A stretch of DNA of 64,000 nucleotides from Saccharospirillum sp040881935 (lineage in GTDB: Bacteria; Pseudomonadota; Gammaproteobacteria; Pseudomonadales; Natronospirillaceae), in the NCBI RefSeq assembly GCF_040881935.1, contig NZ_JBBECH010000020.1, positions 1 through 64,000 of the forward strand, given 5' to 3'. The notes under the pieces were generated by a model. The model was not told the origin of the DNA. It searched no databases and worked only from the letters and a program-made list of their open reading frames with translations. Shown one piece after another: positions 1 through 8,752 of the stretch. The translations under genes and the position numbers were made by a program. Position 1 is the stretch's first letter. Each line of letters begins with the position of its first letter.

Positions 1-1008
1 CCTTTCGCCGATACGGCCGACATTGATATTACCGAGGGCACGCCCGTCAACGTTTCGGTAACCCTGCACTATGCGGCCGGCCAATACCGGGAAGGGCTGG
101 CTATGTTGCTGGCCAGTCATATTGAAGCCCAGGTCGATGACGTTGAAGTCAAGGTCTCGGTACAGTGCGAGATCGGCTCAGTGAATGTGCGGGATAACCT
201 GCCGGGTATGGAGAACATTAAGAACATCATCGCTGTGGCCTCTGGCAAAGGTGGGGTTGGCAAGAGCACAACGGCTGTCAATCTGGCGCTGGCTCTGCAG
301 GCCGAAGGGGCGCGAGTCGGGTTACTGGATGCCGATATTTATGGCCCAAGCGTTGGTACCATGTTGGGTGTGCCTGAAGGCACCAAGCCTGAAACCGTCG
401 ACAACAAATTCTTCAAGCCAGTAGAGGCCCACGGGCTGCAAAGCATGTCGATGGCTTATCTGGTGACCGAAAAAACACCCATGGTGTGGCGTGGGCCTAT
501 GGTTTCCGGGGCATTGCAGCAATTATTGACCCAAACCCAGTGGGATAACCTCGACTATCTGGTCGTCGACATGCCACCGGGCACCGGAGACATTCAACTG
601 ACATTGGCGCAGAAAGTGCCGGTTTCGGGCTCGGTGATCGTCACCACCCCGCAAGACATCGCCCTGCTGGATGCCCGCAAGGGCATAGAAATGTTCCAGA
701 AGGTGAACATTCCGGTGCTGGGTATTGTCGAGAATATGGCGATGCATGTCTGTTCCAATTGCGGCCATGTGGAGCATATATTCGGTGAAGGCGGCGGCGC
801 GAGGCTCTCCAACGATTACAACGTGGATCTGCTGGAAAGCCTGCCGCTGGACATCAGCATCCGCACCCAGACCGACAGTGGCCAACCCACCGTTATCGCA
901 GAACCAAATGGCGAAGTAGCCGCACATTATTTTGTGCTGGCGCGGAGAACGGCGGCGGCTCTGGCGTTGCAGGACGCGGACACCGGGCCTGAGATCGCCT
1001 TTGTCTGA
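1..1008 (+). CDS. mrp: Iron-sulfur cluster carrier ATPase Mrp/ApbC, 5' end outside the window
   Basis: P-loop ATPase of the Mrp/NBP35 (ApbC) family, which binds and transfers Fe-S clusters in the cytosol. The frame is open to the left edge. The first codons, before the first in-window ATG at 103, encode the end of a MIP18/DUF59-type N-terminal domain (TLHYAAGQYREGL), so the gene starts upstream. A deviant Walker A, SGKGGVGKST, lies at residues 47-56 counted from position 103. It is followed by DMPPGTGD and the CxxC pair in HVCSNCGH that bridges the Fe-S cluster in the dimer. The C-terminus is complete. It ends just before a repeat-rich intergenic hairpin and is convergent with ugd. Family assignment is secure; only the length is incomplete. 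Confidence 0.95.
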   Translation, partial: PFADTADIDITEGTPVNVSVTLHYAAGQYREGLAMLLASHIEAQVDDVEVKVSVQCEIGSVNVRDNLPGMENIKNIIAVASGKGGVGKSTTAVNLALALQAEGARVGLLDADIYGPSVGTMLGVPEGTKPETVDNKFFKPVEAHGLQSMSMAYLVTEKTPMVWRGPMVSGALQQLLTQTQWDNLDYLVVDMPPGTGDIQLTLAQKVPVSGSVIVTTPQDIALLDARKGIEMFQKVNIPVLGIVENMAMHVCSNCGHVEHIFGEGGGARLSNDYNVDLLESLPLDISIRTQTDSGQPTVIAEPNGEVAAHYFVLARRTAAALALQDADTGPEIAFV

Positions 1009-1037
1009 AAAGAATTTAAGGACGTGGGACATTGAAA

Positions 1038-1232
1038 GACGCAGAACAATAAATGACGCAAAACAACAAAAGACGCAGAACACTAAGGGACGCGAAACAC
1101 CAAGAGACGTCATTTCGTGTCTTACGTCTCTCCATGTTTCGCGTCTTTTATTGTTCTGCGTCACTTCATGTCTTACGTCTTTCCATGTTTCGCGTCATTT
1201 ATTGTTCTACGTCTTTCCCTGTCCTACGTCTT
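1038..1232. repeat. Intergenic hairpin built of short GACGC-type repeats with a 51-bp tandem duplication
   Basis: Noncoding space between the convergent mrp and ugd genes. Two imperfect 51-bp direct copies lie at 1131-1181 and 1182-1232, both beginning TCCATGTTTCGCGTC, and a partial third copy precedes them from about 1111. The left half (1038-1124) is the approximate inverse complement of the right half: GACGCAGAACAATAAATGAC at 1038 pairs with GTCATTTATTGTTCTACGTC at 1194-1213. The result is a long imperfect stem made of reiterated GACGC/ACGTC words. Small open frames through it are low-complexity and are not called. It may act as a bidirectional terminator or mRNA-end structure, but no function is established. 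Confidence 0.8.
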
Positions 1233-1236
1233 TTGC

Positions 1237-2568
1237 CTAAACCGGATTCCGACCCACCGAATAATACGTAATCCCTTTCTTCTGCATCCGCTTTGGCTCA
1301 AACAGGTTCCGGCCATCAAAGATCACCGGCTCGGTCAATTGCTGTTTGATGGCGTCGAAATCCGGCACCCGGAACGGTTGCCATTCGGTAACGATGGCCA
1401 GGGCATCGGCGCCTTTGAGGGCGCTTTCTTTGGTGCCGCATAGGGTTAAGGCATCCTGATCGTTGTAGAGGCGCTGGGTTTCTTCCATGGCTTCGGGGTC
1501 GTAGGCCTGAACCCTGGCACCGGCTGCCCAGAGGGCTTCCATCAGTACCCGGCTTGGGGCTTCGCGCATGTCGTCGGTGTTGGGTTTGAAGCTGAGGCCC
1601 CAGACGGCGATGGTCTTGCCGTTTAACTCGCCGTTGTAGTGCGCGTGAATCTTGCTGAACAGGGTGGTTTTCTGTTCGTAGTTGCGCGCTTCCACTGCTT
1701 TCAGGACCTTGGCGTCGAAGTCGATGCCATCGGCGGTGCGGATCAGCGCCTGCACGTCTTTCGGGAAGCAGGAGCCGCCATAGCCGACACCCGGGTAGAT
1801 GAACTGATAACCAATGCGCGGGTCGCTGCCAATGCCATGACGCACGGCCTCGATGTCGGCGCCCAGGCGTTCGGCCAGGTTGGCGATTTCGTTCATGAAG
1901 CTGATTTTGGTGGCCAGCATGCAGTTGGCGGCGTACTTGGTCAGCTCGGCACTGCGCACGTCCATCTGGATGATTTTTTCGTGGTTGCGGTTGAACGGTT
2001 CGTACAGTTCGCGCATGGCTTCGATTGAATCGGCGCTTTCGGTGCCGATGACGATGCGGTCCGGGCGCATGCAGTCGTTCACCGCCGCGCCTTCTTTCAG
2101 GAATTCGGGGTTGGAGACCACATCGAAGGTCAGTTTGGCATCGGTGCGTTTGGCCAATACGTCGCTGATGGCGGCTGTTACTTTATCAGCTGTGCCCACC
2201 GGGACGGTCGATTTGTTGACCACAATGGTGTGGCGATTCATGTTCTCGGCAATGGTACGGGCCACCGCAAGAACGTATTTCAGATCGGCACTGCCATCTT
2301 CATCCGGCGGGGTGCCGACGGCGATGAACTGGATGTCGCCATGGGCAACGGCAGCAGGGGCATCCGTTGTGAAGCTCAGGCGGCCGGATTCATAGTTGGC
2401 CTTGACCATGGGCTCGAGCCCAGGTTCGTAGATCGGGATGACCCCTTTCTTCAGGTTCTCGACCCGGTTGACGTCGACATCGACACACACAACCTCATGC
2501 CCGGCCTCAGCCAGGCAGGTTCCCTGAACCAGGCCGACGTAACCAATGCCAAATACGGTAATTTTCAT
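1237..2568 (-). CDS. ugd: UDP-glucose 6-dehydrogenase
   Basis: Converts UDP-glucose to UDP-glucuronate with two NAD+, supplying precursors for capsule, exopolysaccharide or LPS sugars. The 443-aa product starts with the Rossmann motif GIGYVGLVQG. It contains NPEFLKEGAAVNDC (about residues 153-166) and the catalytic cysteine in GVGYGGSCFPKD (Cys267), as in UDP-glucose/GDP-mannose dehydrogenases. The ATG at 2568 is preferred over the longer frame (to 2682) because AAGGGA precedes it at good spacing and homologues begin MKITVFG. No polysaccharide cluster adjoins it. GDP-mannose dehydrogenase is the main alternative but is less likely, since the motif spacing and N-terminus fit Ugd best. Confidence 0.92.
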   Translation of the reverse strand: MKITVFGIGYVGLVQGTCLAEAGHEVVCVDVDVNRVENLKKGVIPIYEPGLEPMVKANYESGRLSFTTDAPAAVAHGDIQFIAVGTPPDEDGSADLKYVLAVARTIAENMNRHTIVVNKSTVPVGTADKVTAAISDVLAKRTDAKLTFDVVSNPEFLKEGAAVNDCMRPDRIVIGTESADSIEAMRELYEPFNRNHEKIIQMDVRSAELTKYAANCMLATKISFMNEIANLAERLGADIEAVRHGIGSDPRIGYQFIYPGVGYGGSCFPKDVQALIRTADGIDFDAKVLKAVEARNYEQKTTLFSKIHAHYNGELNGKTIAVWGLSFKPNTDDMREAPSRVLMEALWAAGARVQAYDPEAMEETQRLYNDQDALTLCGTKESALKGADALAIVTEWQPFRVPDFDAIKQQLTEPVIFDGRNLFEPKRMQKKGITYYSVGRNPV

Positions 2569-2757
2569 TGTTGATCCCTTAACGTTGCAGCTGTAAGACA
2601 GTAGGAATGGATTGATTGCGCGCAGTTTACCGCAGGAGTGCAGTAGCTGCGACATCTTAGAAACTCGTTTATCCGCCTCCATTGCTTGACCTTTACCCGG
2701 CGACCGATGTTAGATACACGCCCTTTTTCGGTGCATTTTGCTGGGTAGGCGTTTTAG

Positions 2758-3630
2758 ATGGGTGAACTCTTTGCAATATTGGCCGCTCTGTCGTGGACGC
2801 TGGCGGCCTATGGTTTTCGCCATCTGGGGACTGCCCTGTCTCCGCTGCAACTGAATTTCTGGAAAGGGTTGCTGGCCTGTGCGGGTTTGCTGGCGTTTAT
2901 TTGGGTGTCGGGCCAGTGGGTGGCTATTCCGACTGACGTCTATGCTCCCTTGCTGCTCAGTGGTTTTATCGGCATTACGCTGGGTGACACCTTTATTTTC
3001 TCGGCGCTGAACCGCATTGGTGAGCGCATTACGCTGTCGATCGCTGAATCTACCGCGCCGCTGTTTGCTATTGGCCTGGGCATACTCTGGCTGAGCGAAT
3101 TTCTGACACTGTGGCAATGGCTGGGCGCGGCGATGATCATCCCGGCCCTGTTCTGGGTGCTGGAGCCGGAAAACCCGGCGCATCGCAGCCATCCGTTTCT
3201 GGGTATGGCCTTTGCCCTGGGGGCCGCTTTGTGCCAGGCGCTGGGCATGGTGTTTATGCGTGAGGTGTTTCTGGCGGTCGATATGCCTGCTTCCCAGGCA
3301 TCGTTTTTAAGGCTGGCCGCTGGTATTGCCGCCATCCCCCTGTTCATTGGCTTGCAACGCAAGGCTTTTTGGCCCCGGCTGACCGGGCGCCAGTGGGCTA
3401 TTTTAGCGCTGAGCACCTTTATTGGCACTCTGCTGGCTATCTGGTTTCAGCAATTGGCGGTTAAGCGCACCGAGGCGGGTGTGGTGCAAACCCTGATTGC
3501 GACCTGCGCCATCATGGCGTTCTCGATCGACCGGATTCGCGGGCACAAGGCCACCCGAAAAGCCTGGGCCGGGATGTTACTGGCCGTCGCCGGTGTGGCT
3601 GTTATTGCATTGAACGGTGCAACGCATTGA
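2758..3630 (+). CDS. DMT/EamA family transporter
   Basis: Inner-membrane permease of the drug/metabolite transporter superfamily, 290 aa, with about ten hydrophobic helices. It shows the typical internal duplication: two EamA halves, about residues 1-140 and 150-290. ITLGDTFIFSALNRIG in the first half and GTLLAIWFQQLAVKRTEAG in the second are the signature helices. The substrate cannot be told from sequence; family members export amino acids, nucleotides or other small metabolites. It is transcribed divergently from ugd and stands alone. Only a weak GTAGG-type ribosome site precedes the ATG. Confidence 0.85.
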   Translation: MGELFAILAALSWTLAAYGFRHLGTALSPLQLNFWKGLLACAGLLAFIWVSGQWVAIPTDVYAPLLLSGFIGITLGDTFIFSALNRIGERITLSIAESTAPLFAIGLGILWLSEFLTLWQWLGAAMIIPALFWVLEPENPAHRSHPFLGMAFALGAALCQALGMVFMREVFLAVDMPASQASFLRLAAGIAAIPLFIGLQRKAFWPRLTGRQWAILALSTFIGTLLAIWFQQLAVKRTEAGVVQTLIATCAIMAFSIDRIRGHKATRKAWAGMLLAVAGVAVIALNGATH

Positions 3631-3683
3631 CCGTGGTTTATAACCATAACCAAACGCACTAAACCGATTCCGTTATTCGCCTG

Positions 3684-3966
3684 GGGAGGCAATGAGCAAT
3701 TCACGCGTAGCTCTGGCTTTTCCGAGGGGCCTTACCGCGAGGCGGGCTCATGCAGGAATGTCTAGACCTTTCAAATGAGCCCAACGAAGTGGTAAGGTTC
3801 CTCGGAAAGCCCCTACGCACCCTTCGGGCATAAAGGCGGGGCCAAAACGTCTTGCCCCGGCGTTGCACTTCTTGACAAGGGCTACGGCCATTGCGCTGCG
3901 AAGTGCGCCTTGTGGCAAAACGTTTTGGCTCCCGCAGAGCTTCGCGTGAATTGTTCATTGCCTCCC
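3684..3966. repeat. 283-bp palindromic element with 32-bp terminal inverted repeats
   Basis: Noncoding element between the DMT gene and rsxA. Its ends, 3684-3715 and 3935-3966, are inverted repeats differing at 2 of 32 positions, and both contain AATTCACGCG and AGCTCTG words. Inside are two further nested stem-loops. One pairs 3715-3736 with 3791-3812, with GGGCTCAT/ATGAGCCC nested within it. The other involves GGCCAAAACGTCTTGCC near 3841-3857 and its near complement at 3913-3930. No transposase is encoded. A shorter relative sits at 13505-13560. The structure resembles a non-autonomous, MITE-like mobile repeat or a structured RNA; neither has been shown. Confidence 0.8.
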
Positions 3967-4043
3967 TTGTTAGCTATATAACATTTCACGATAATAGCGC
4001 CCTACTTTCTTATCACTCTACACAGCTGAAGGCCGTCTTTTCG

Positions 4044-4628
4044 ATGAGCGACTACCTGCTTTTGCTGGTTGGCACCATTTTGGTCAACAATTTTGTCCTG
4101 GTTCAGTTTCTCGGGCTGTGCCCTTTTATGGGTGTGTCGAGCAAGCTTGAGACGGCTGTGGGCATGTCGGCCGCGACGACCTTTGTGCTAACGCTCTCTT
4201 CGGTGGCGAGCTATGTGGTGTACACCTGGCTGCTGGAACCGCTGGGGCTGACGTATTTGCGCACCATCAGTTTTATTCTGGTGATCGCCTTTATGGTGCA
4301 GTTCACCGAAATGCTGGTTCGCAAGACAAGCCCGCTGTTGTACCGGGTGTTGGGCATCTTTTTACCGCTGATCACCACCAACTGCGCGGTGCTTGGTGTG
4401 GCTTTGCTGAACATCAGTCGCCAGAACAGTCTGATCGAGAGCTTTTTATACGGCTTTGGTGCCGCAGTTGGCTTCTCATTGGTGCTGGTGTTATTTGCGG
4501 CCATGCGTGAGCGGCTGGCAGTGGCCGATATACCGGTGCCGTTTCAGGGCGCGGCCATTGGCCTGGTGGCGGCGGGCATTATGTCGCTCGCCTTTATGGG
4601 ATTTTCCGGCCTGGTGACCTTGGGGTAA
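4044..4628 (+). CDS. rsxA: Electron transport complex subunit RsxA (RnfA)
   Basis: Integral inner-membrane subunit of the Rsx/Rnf complex, which couples electron transfer between ferredoxin-like donors and NAD(H) to ion movement; in E. coli it keeps SoxR reduced. The 194-aa product has six predicted helices. It starts MSDYLLLLVGTILVNNFVL and contains LGLCPFMGVS and LITTNCAVLG, the paired cysteine-bearing half-helices shared with RsxE/NqrE. The start at 4044 is chosen because the frame extends upstream into the palindromic element, while known RsxA proteins are about 193 aa and begin here. It is the first gene of rsxABCDGE-nth; rsxB starts 3 bp after its stop. Confidence 0.96.
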   Translation: MSDYLLLLVGTILVNNFVLVQFLGLCPFMGVSSKLETAVGMSAATTFVLTLSSVASYVVYTWLLEPLGLTYLRTISFILVIAFMVQFTEMLVRKTSPLLYRVLGIFLPLITTNCAVLGVALLNISRQNSLIESFLYGFGAAVGFSLVLVLFAAMRERLAVADIPVPFQGAAIGLVAAGIMSLAFMGFSGLVTLG

Positions 4629-4631
4629 TTT

Positions 4632-5213
4632 ATGTGGATCGCGATTGTCACCCTGCTCATTCTGGCTGCCGTGCTAGGCGGCCTGCTTGGTTTTGCCTCG
4701 GTACGGTTCCGGCCTGAAGGCAACCCCATAGTCGATAACATCGACGACATTTTGCCGCAAACCCAGTGCGGCCAGTGCGGCTACCCGGGTTGCCGCCCTT
4801 ATGCAGAAGCCATCGCCAATGGCGACAAAATCAACAAGTGCCCGCCCGGCGGCGAAGCCACGATTCAAGCCCTGGCGGATTTGCTCGATGTGGAACCCGA
4901 ACCGCTCGATGCCGAACACGGCGAAGAGAAAGGCCGCACCGTGGCGGTGATTCGCGAAGACGAATGCATCGGCTGCACCAAGTGCATTCAGGCCTGCCCG
5001 GTCGATGCCATTCTGGGCGCGGCCAAGCAGATGCACACCGTGATCGAAAGCGAATGCACCGGCTGCGACCTGTGCGTCGAGCCCTGCCCGGTCGATTGCA
5101 TCGATATGGTGCCGATTGAAGTCACGCTGCGTAGCTGGCACTGGGACAAACCCGCACCCGGCATCAGCCTTATCACGACGGATAAACCCACGGACCGGGA
5201 GCGCGCCGCATGA
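4632..5213 (+). CDS. rsxB: Electron transport complex subunit RsxB (RnfB), Fe-S protein
   Basis: Membrane-anchored ferredoxin-like subunit that feeds electrons into the Rsx complex. The 193-aa product has one N-terminal transmembrane helix (residues 1-26). A 4Fe-4S domain follows with CGQCGYPGC and a further Cys in NKCPPGG. Two ferredoxin-type 4Fe-4S motifs come next, CIGCTKCIQACP (about 115-126) and CTGCDLCVEPCP (about 144-155). All expected cysteines are present. Its stop overlaps the rsxC start (ATGA at 5210-5213), which implies translational coupling. Confidence 0.97.
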   Translation: MWIAIVTLLILAAVLGGLLGFASVRFRPEGNPIVDNIDDILPQTQCGQCGYPGCRPYAEAIANGDKINKCPPGGEATIQALADLLDVEPEPLDAEHGEEKGRTVAVIREDECIGCTKCIQACPVDAILGAAKQMHTVIESECTGCDLCVEPCPVDCIDMVPIEVTLRSWHWDKPAPGISLITTDKPTDRERAA

Positions 5214-7021
5214 CCGCACAGGCCGTTATCGTGACCGACAAGGTGTTTTCAATTCGTGGGGGCATCCACCCCGATGAATGCAAGACGCTCTCCAACACCA
5301 CGCCCATCACCGAGGTTCCGTTGCCTTCGGTGCTGGTTCTGCCGCTGGCGATGCACCTTGGTTCACCGGCCGATCCGGTGGTGACTGTTGGCTCCACCGT
5401 GCGCAAGGGTGATGTACTGGCAACGGCCGTTGGCGGCATCAGCGCAGCGGTTCATGCGCCAACTTCGGGCCGGGTCTGTGCGATTGAAGATCGCGTTCTC
5501 GCCCATGAATCTGGCCTGAGCGCGCCCTGCATAGTGCTCGAAGCCGATGGCGAAGACGACTGGCGCGAACGCCATGGCCTGCCCAACTGGCGTGACGTGC
5601 CGGTCGATGAGTTGATTCAACGGCTGCGCGATTGCGGCGTGGTTGGCCAGGGCGGCGCGGGCTTCCCGACCGACGTGAAATACCGCAACAAGCACAAACC
5701 GATCACCACCCTATTAATCAACGCCGCCGAATGCGAACCCTACATCACCGCCGACGACCGCCTGATGCGCGAGCGCGCCGACGAGATTTTGCTGGGTGCC
5801 GACATTGCCAAACACCTGCTCGGGGCCAGCACTATTCGCCTCGGCATTGAAGACAACAAACCGCAGGCACTGATCGCCCTGCGTGAAGCGGCCGGGCGTT
5901 TGGGTCTGGATATTCGCATCAGCGTGGTACCCACCAAGTACCCGAGCGGCGGTGAACGTCAGTTAATTCAGCTGGTCGCGGGCCAGGAAGTACCCCGCGG
6001 TGGCCTGCCCAGCGATCTCGGCTATGTTTGCCAGAACGTTGGCACCCTGGCCAGCATTTACCGGGCGATTGTGTTCGATGAACCCGTAATCAGCCGTATT
6101 ACCACCGTCACCGGGGACGCCATTGACGCACCGGGCAATTACGAAGTGCGCATTGGCACGCCGATAGAGACCGTGCTGAACCAGGCCGGTGTGCATCTGA
6201 AAAAAGCCGACCGGGTGATAATGGGCGGCCCGATGATGGGCTTCGCATTGCCGGACATCACCGCGCCGCTGGTAAAAACCACCAACTGCCTGCTGGTGCC
6301 GACGCGCAAGGAACTGCCCCGGCCGATGCCCGATAACCCCTGCATTCGCTGTGGTTTGTGCGAGCAAGCCTGCCCGGTCAACCTTCTGCCCCAGCAATTG
6401 TTCTGGGCGTCCAAGCACCGGGATCTCGATGCCGCCGAATTGCATTCGATCAATGATTGCATCGAATGTGGCGCCTGCGCCTATGTCTGCCCGAGCCGCA
6501 TTCCGCTGGTGCAGTATTACCGCTATGCCAAGGGTGAACTGCGCAACGAGAAAGAAGAGCACATCAAAGCCGAGCGGGCCCGGGCCCGGTTTGAAGCGAG
6601 GCAAGCGCGCCTGGAAAAAGAACGGTTGGAAAAAGAAGCCCGCAGGAAGGCCCGTGCCAAAGCAGCGGCGGAAGCAAGAGCCGCCAAAGCGGACACGAGC
6701 GATGGCCAGCCGGATGCCCAGGACGATGCGATCAAGGCTGCTATGGCCAGGGCCAACGCCAAAAAAGCCAGCGCCTCCCAACTTGCTACTGAACTGAGCC
6801 GGGAAGATCTGGAAAAAGCGCTGGAACTGGCCGCGACCAAGGTTAAAAAAGCCAATGAGCGGCTTATTGTCGCCGAACAGGAGTCACCCGATATGGTGCC
6901 AGCCTTGCGCAAAGCGCTCGCCAAGTTGGAAGAGAAGCACCGCAGTGCCCAGGCGGCACTTGAGAGCGCGGCTCACGGCACATCTAATACAGCAGAAGCC
7001 AAGAAGGAATCCGATTCATGA
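5210..7021 (+). CDS. rsxC: Electron transport complex subunit RsxC (RnfC)
   Basis: Peripheral NADH/FMN and Fe-S subunit of the Rsx complex, 603 aa. The N-terminal biotin/lipoyl-like sandwich and the NuoF-like flavin/NADH domain include GQGGAGFPTDVKY and NAAECEPYI. Two 4Fe-4S motifs follow, CIRCGLCEQACPVN (about 378-391) and CIECGACAYVCPSR (about 417-430). From about residue 450 to the end there is a highly charged, Ala/Lys/Glu/Arg-rich coiled-coil tail, a variable region also seen in other gammaproteobacterial RsxC proteins. The gene overlaps rsxB and rsxD by 4 nt each. Confidence 0.96.
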   Translation: MTAQAVIVTDKVFSIRGGIHPDECKTLSNTTPITEVPLPSVLVLPLAMHLGSPADPVVTVGSTVRKGDVLATAVGGISAAVHAPTSGRVCAIEDRVLAHESGLSAPCIVLEADGEDDWRERHGLPNWRDVPVDELIQRLRDCGVVGQGGAGFPTDVKYRNKHKPITTLLINAAECEPYITADDRLMRERADEILLGADIAKHLLGASTIRLGIEDNKPQALIALREAAGRLGLDIRISVVPTKYPSGGERQLIQLVAGQEVPRGGLPSDLGYVCQNVGTLASIYRAIVFDEPVISRITTVTGDAIDAPGNYEVRIGTPIETVLNQAGVHLKKADRVIMGGPMMGFALPDITAPLVKTTNCLLVPTRKELPRPMPDNPCIRCGLCEQACPVNLLPQQLFWASKHRDLDAAELHSINDCIECGACAYVCPSRIPLVQYYRYAKGELRNEKEEHIKAERARARFEARQARLEKERLEKEARRKARAKAAAEARAAKADTSDGQPDAQDDAIKAAMARANAKKASASQLATELSREDLEKALELAATKVKKANERLIVAEQESPDMVPALRKALAKLEEKHRSAQAALESAAHGTSNTAEAKKESDS

Positions 7022-8046
7022 CGGGGCTTAACCTGACCTCACCGCACGTGACCGGTCGCACCTCCGTCACTTGGGTAATGGGCTGGGTGTTACTGGCGCT
7101 GATACCCGGCTGGATAGTGTTAACAGTCAGCTTCAGCATCGGCTATGCCATTAACATGGTACTGGCATTACTAACCGCTCTGATCGCCGAGGCGCTGCTG
7201 CTCGCCTGGCGCGGCCGCCCGGTGGTGTTTTTCCTGAAGGATCTGAGCGCCCTGGTCACCGCCGCGCTGCTTGCCCTGGCGTTGCCGCCGCTCGGGCCCT
7301 GGTGGTTAACGGTGCTGGGCACGCTGATTGCCATCGTATTCGCTAAACAGCTGTTTGGCGGGCTCGGCAATAACCCGTTTAACCCGGCCATGGTCGCCTA
7401 TGCCTTGCTGCTGGTGTCGTTGCCGCTGTACATGACCACACGCTGGGCAAGCCCTGATGTTACGCTGTCGATTGTCGATACCCTGGCGGTGATCTTTGCT
7501 GGCCAGGCCCCGATCGACGGCGCGACCGGCGCCACGCCACTGGATGTCTATAAACTCGATATCGCCCGGCTGACGGCCGCTGAGGTGTTGCAGTCACCCA
7601 TTTTTGGCAACTGGGTGGCTGAAGGGTGGGATGTCGCCAGCCTGGCGTTTTTGGCTGGTGGCACCCTGCTGCTGTGGAAACGCATCATCACCTGGCACAT
7701 ACCGGTCAGCGTGCTGGGTGGCCTGGCCGTTATGGCGCTGCTGTTCAGTGGGGATGCCGACGTGCGCACCCCGATCGACCTGCATCTGTTTGCCGGGGCC
7801 ACGATGCTGGGTGCCTTTTTTATCGCCACCGACCCAGTCAGCGCCGCGACCAGTAACCGGGGCAAACTGGTGTATGGTCTGGGCATTGGCGTACTGATCT
7901 ACTTGATCCGAACCTGGGGCAACTACCCCGATGCCGTTGCCTTCGCAGTATTGCTGATGAACTTTGCCGCCCCCCTGATCGACCACTACACCCGCCCACG
8001 AGTATACGGCCACGACAAATCGGTGAAAGGCTTTAAGAATGACTGA
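7018..8046 (+). CDS. rsxD: Electron transport complex subunit RsxD (RnfD)
   Basis: Polytopic membrane subunit carrying covalently bound FMN, homologous to NqrB. The 342-aa product contains GGLGNNPFNPAM, the conserved RnfD/NqrB loop, and DGATGATPLD at about 167-176, whose threonine is the expected phosphoester attachment site for FMN. FFIATDPVSAATSNRGKL and GNYPDAVAFAVLLMN are further family signatures. It overlaps rsxC by 4 nt and rsxG by 8 nt, so the whole operon is translated in a coupled fashion. Confidence 0.95.
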   Translation: MTGLNLTSPHVTGRTSVTWVMGWVLLALIPGWIVLTVSFSIGYAINMVLALLTALIAEALLLAWRGRPVVFFLKDLSALVTAALLALALPPLGPWWLTVLGTLIAIVFAKQLFGGLGNNPFNPAMVAYALLLVSLPLYMTTRWASPDVTLSIVDTLAVIFAGQAPIDGATGATPLDVYKLDIARLTAAEVLQSPIFGNWVAEGWDVASLAFLAGGTLLLWKRIITWHIPVSVLGGLAVMALLFSGDADVRTPIDLHLFAGATMLGAFFIATDPVSAATSNRGKLVYGLGIGVLIYLIRTWGNYPDAVAFAVLLMNFAAPLIDHYTRPRVYGHDKSVKGFKND

Positions 8047-8752
8047 CGAGAACGAGAGCTCGACACCAGCAGATACCGGCGCCGAAGCACCCATCACCCT
8101 GAGCCGGGCGATTCGCCGCAGCGCAATCGGCCTGGGTATTTTTGCAATCTTCACTGCCGGCATCATCGCCGTCACCCAAACATTGACGGCCGACCGTATC
8201 GACGCCAATCAGCGCGCCTTCGAGGCCCGTGCCCTGTATGAGCTTACCCCCGAACGATTGCATGACAACGACTTGCTGGAAACCGCGTACCCGACTGAAC
8301 TGACCACCCTGACCGACACTGCTCTATTGCGGTTAAGCCGCGAGGCTACCTGGTACCAGGCACGGCGAGACGGCAACGTCACCGCTGTTATTCTGCCGTT
8401 TGTCGCACCCGAAGGTTATACCGAACCGATTCGACTGGTTGCCGCCATCGATGCCAGCGGCACGCTGCTTGGCGTGAGGGTCATTACCCACAAGGAAACC
8501 CCGGGCCTCGGCGATCAGATTGAAACCAGCAAATCGGACTGGATCTTCAGTTTCGATGGCCAATCGTTCGAGACCATTGAGCCCGACCAGTGGCGGGTGA
8601 AAAAAGACGGCGGTGCCTTCGACCAGATGACCGGCGCCACCATCACCCCGCGCGCCATTGTGCGGGCAGTCGCCAGAACGCTGACCTTCTTCGAGACCAA
8701 CCGGGCCGTGCTGCTAAGCACTGAACCCGGCACCGCCGGAGCCGATTCATGA
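8039..8752 (+). CDS. rsxG: Electron transport complex subunit RsxG (RnfG)
   Basis: FMN-binding subunit of the Rsx complex, 237 aa, with one N-terminal membrane helix (about residues 27-45) and a periplasmic FMN-binding domain. HKETPGLGDQI and the attachment motif TGATITPRAIVRAV (the threonine that takes FMN) are intact near residues 155-205. A polar N-terminal extension of about 20 residues rich in Glu, Ser and Thr precedes the helix. It overlaps rsxD by 8 nt and rsxE by 4 nt. Confidence 0.95.
   Translation: MTDENESSTPADTGAEAPITLSRAIRRSAIGLGIFAIFTAGIIAVTQTLTADRIDANQRAFEARALYELTPERLHDNDLLETAYPTELTTLTDTALLRLSREATWYQARRDGNVTAVILPFVAPEGYTEPIRLVAAIDASGTLLGVRVITHKETPGLGDQIETSKSDWIFSFDGQSFETIEPDQWRVKKDGGAFDQMTGATITPRAIVRAVARTLTFFETNRAVLLSTEPGTAGADS

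Noticed and set aside
1053..1443. Several 70-110 codon frames on the plus strand
   Set aside because: They read through the micro-repeat hairpin and antisense to ugd; products are low-complexity.
3701..3958. 85-codon minus-strand frame inside the 283-bp palindrome
   Set aside because: It follows the palindrome arms and has no recognisable protein character.
3891..4043. Longer N-terminus for rsxA
   Set aside because: The extra 51 residues come from the palindromic element; known RsxA proteins start at 4044.
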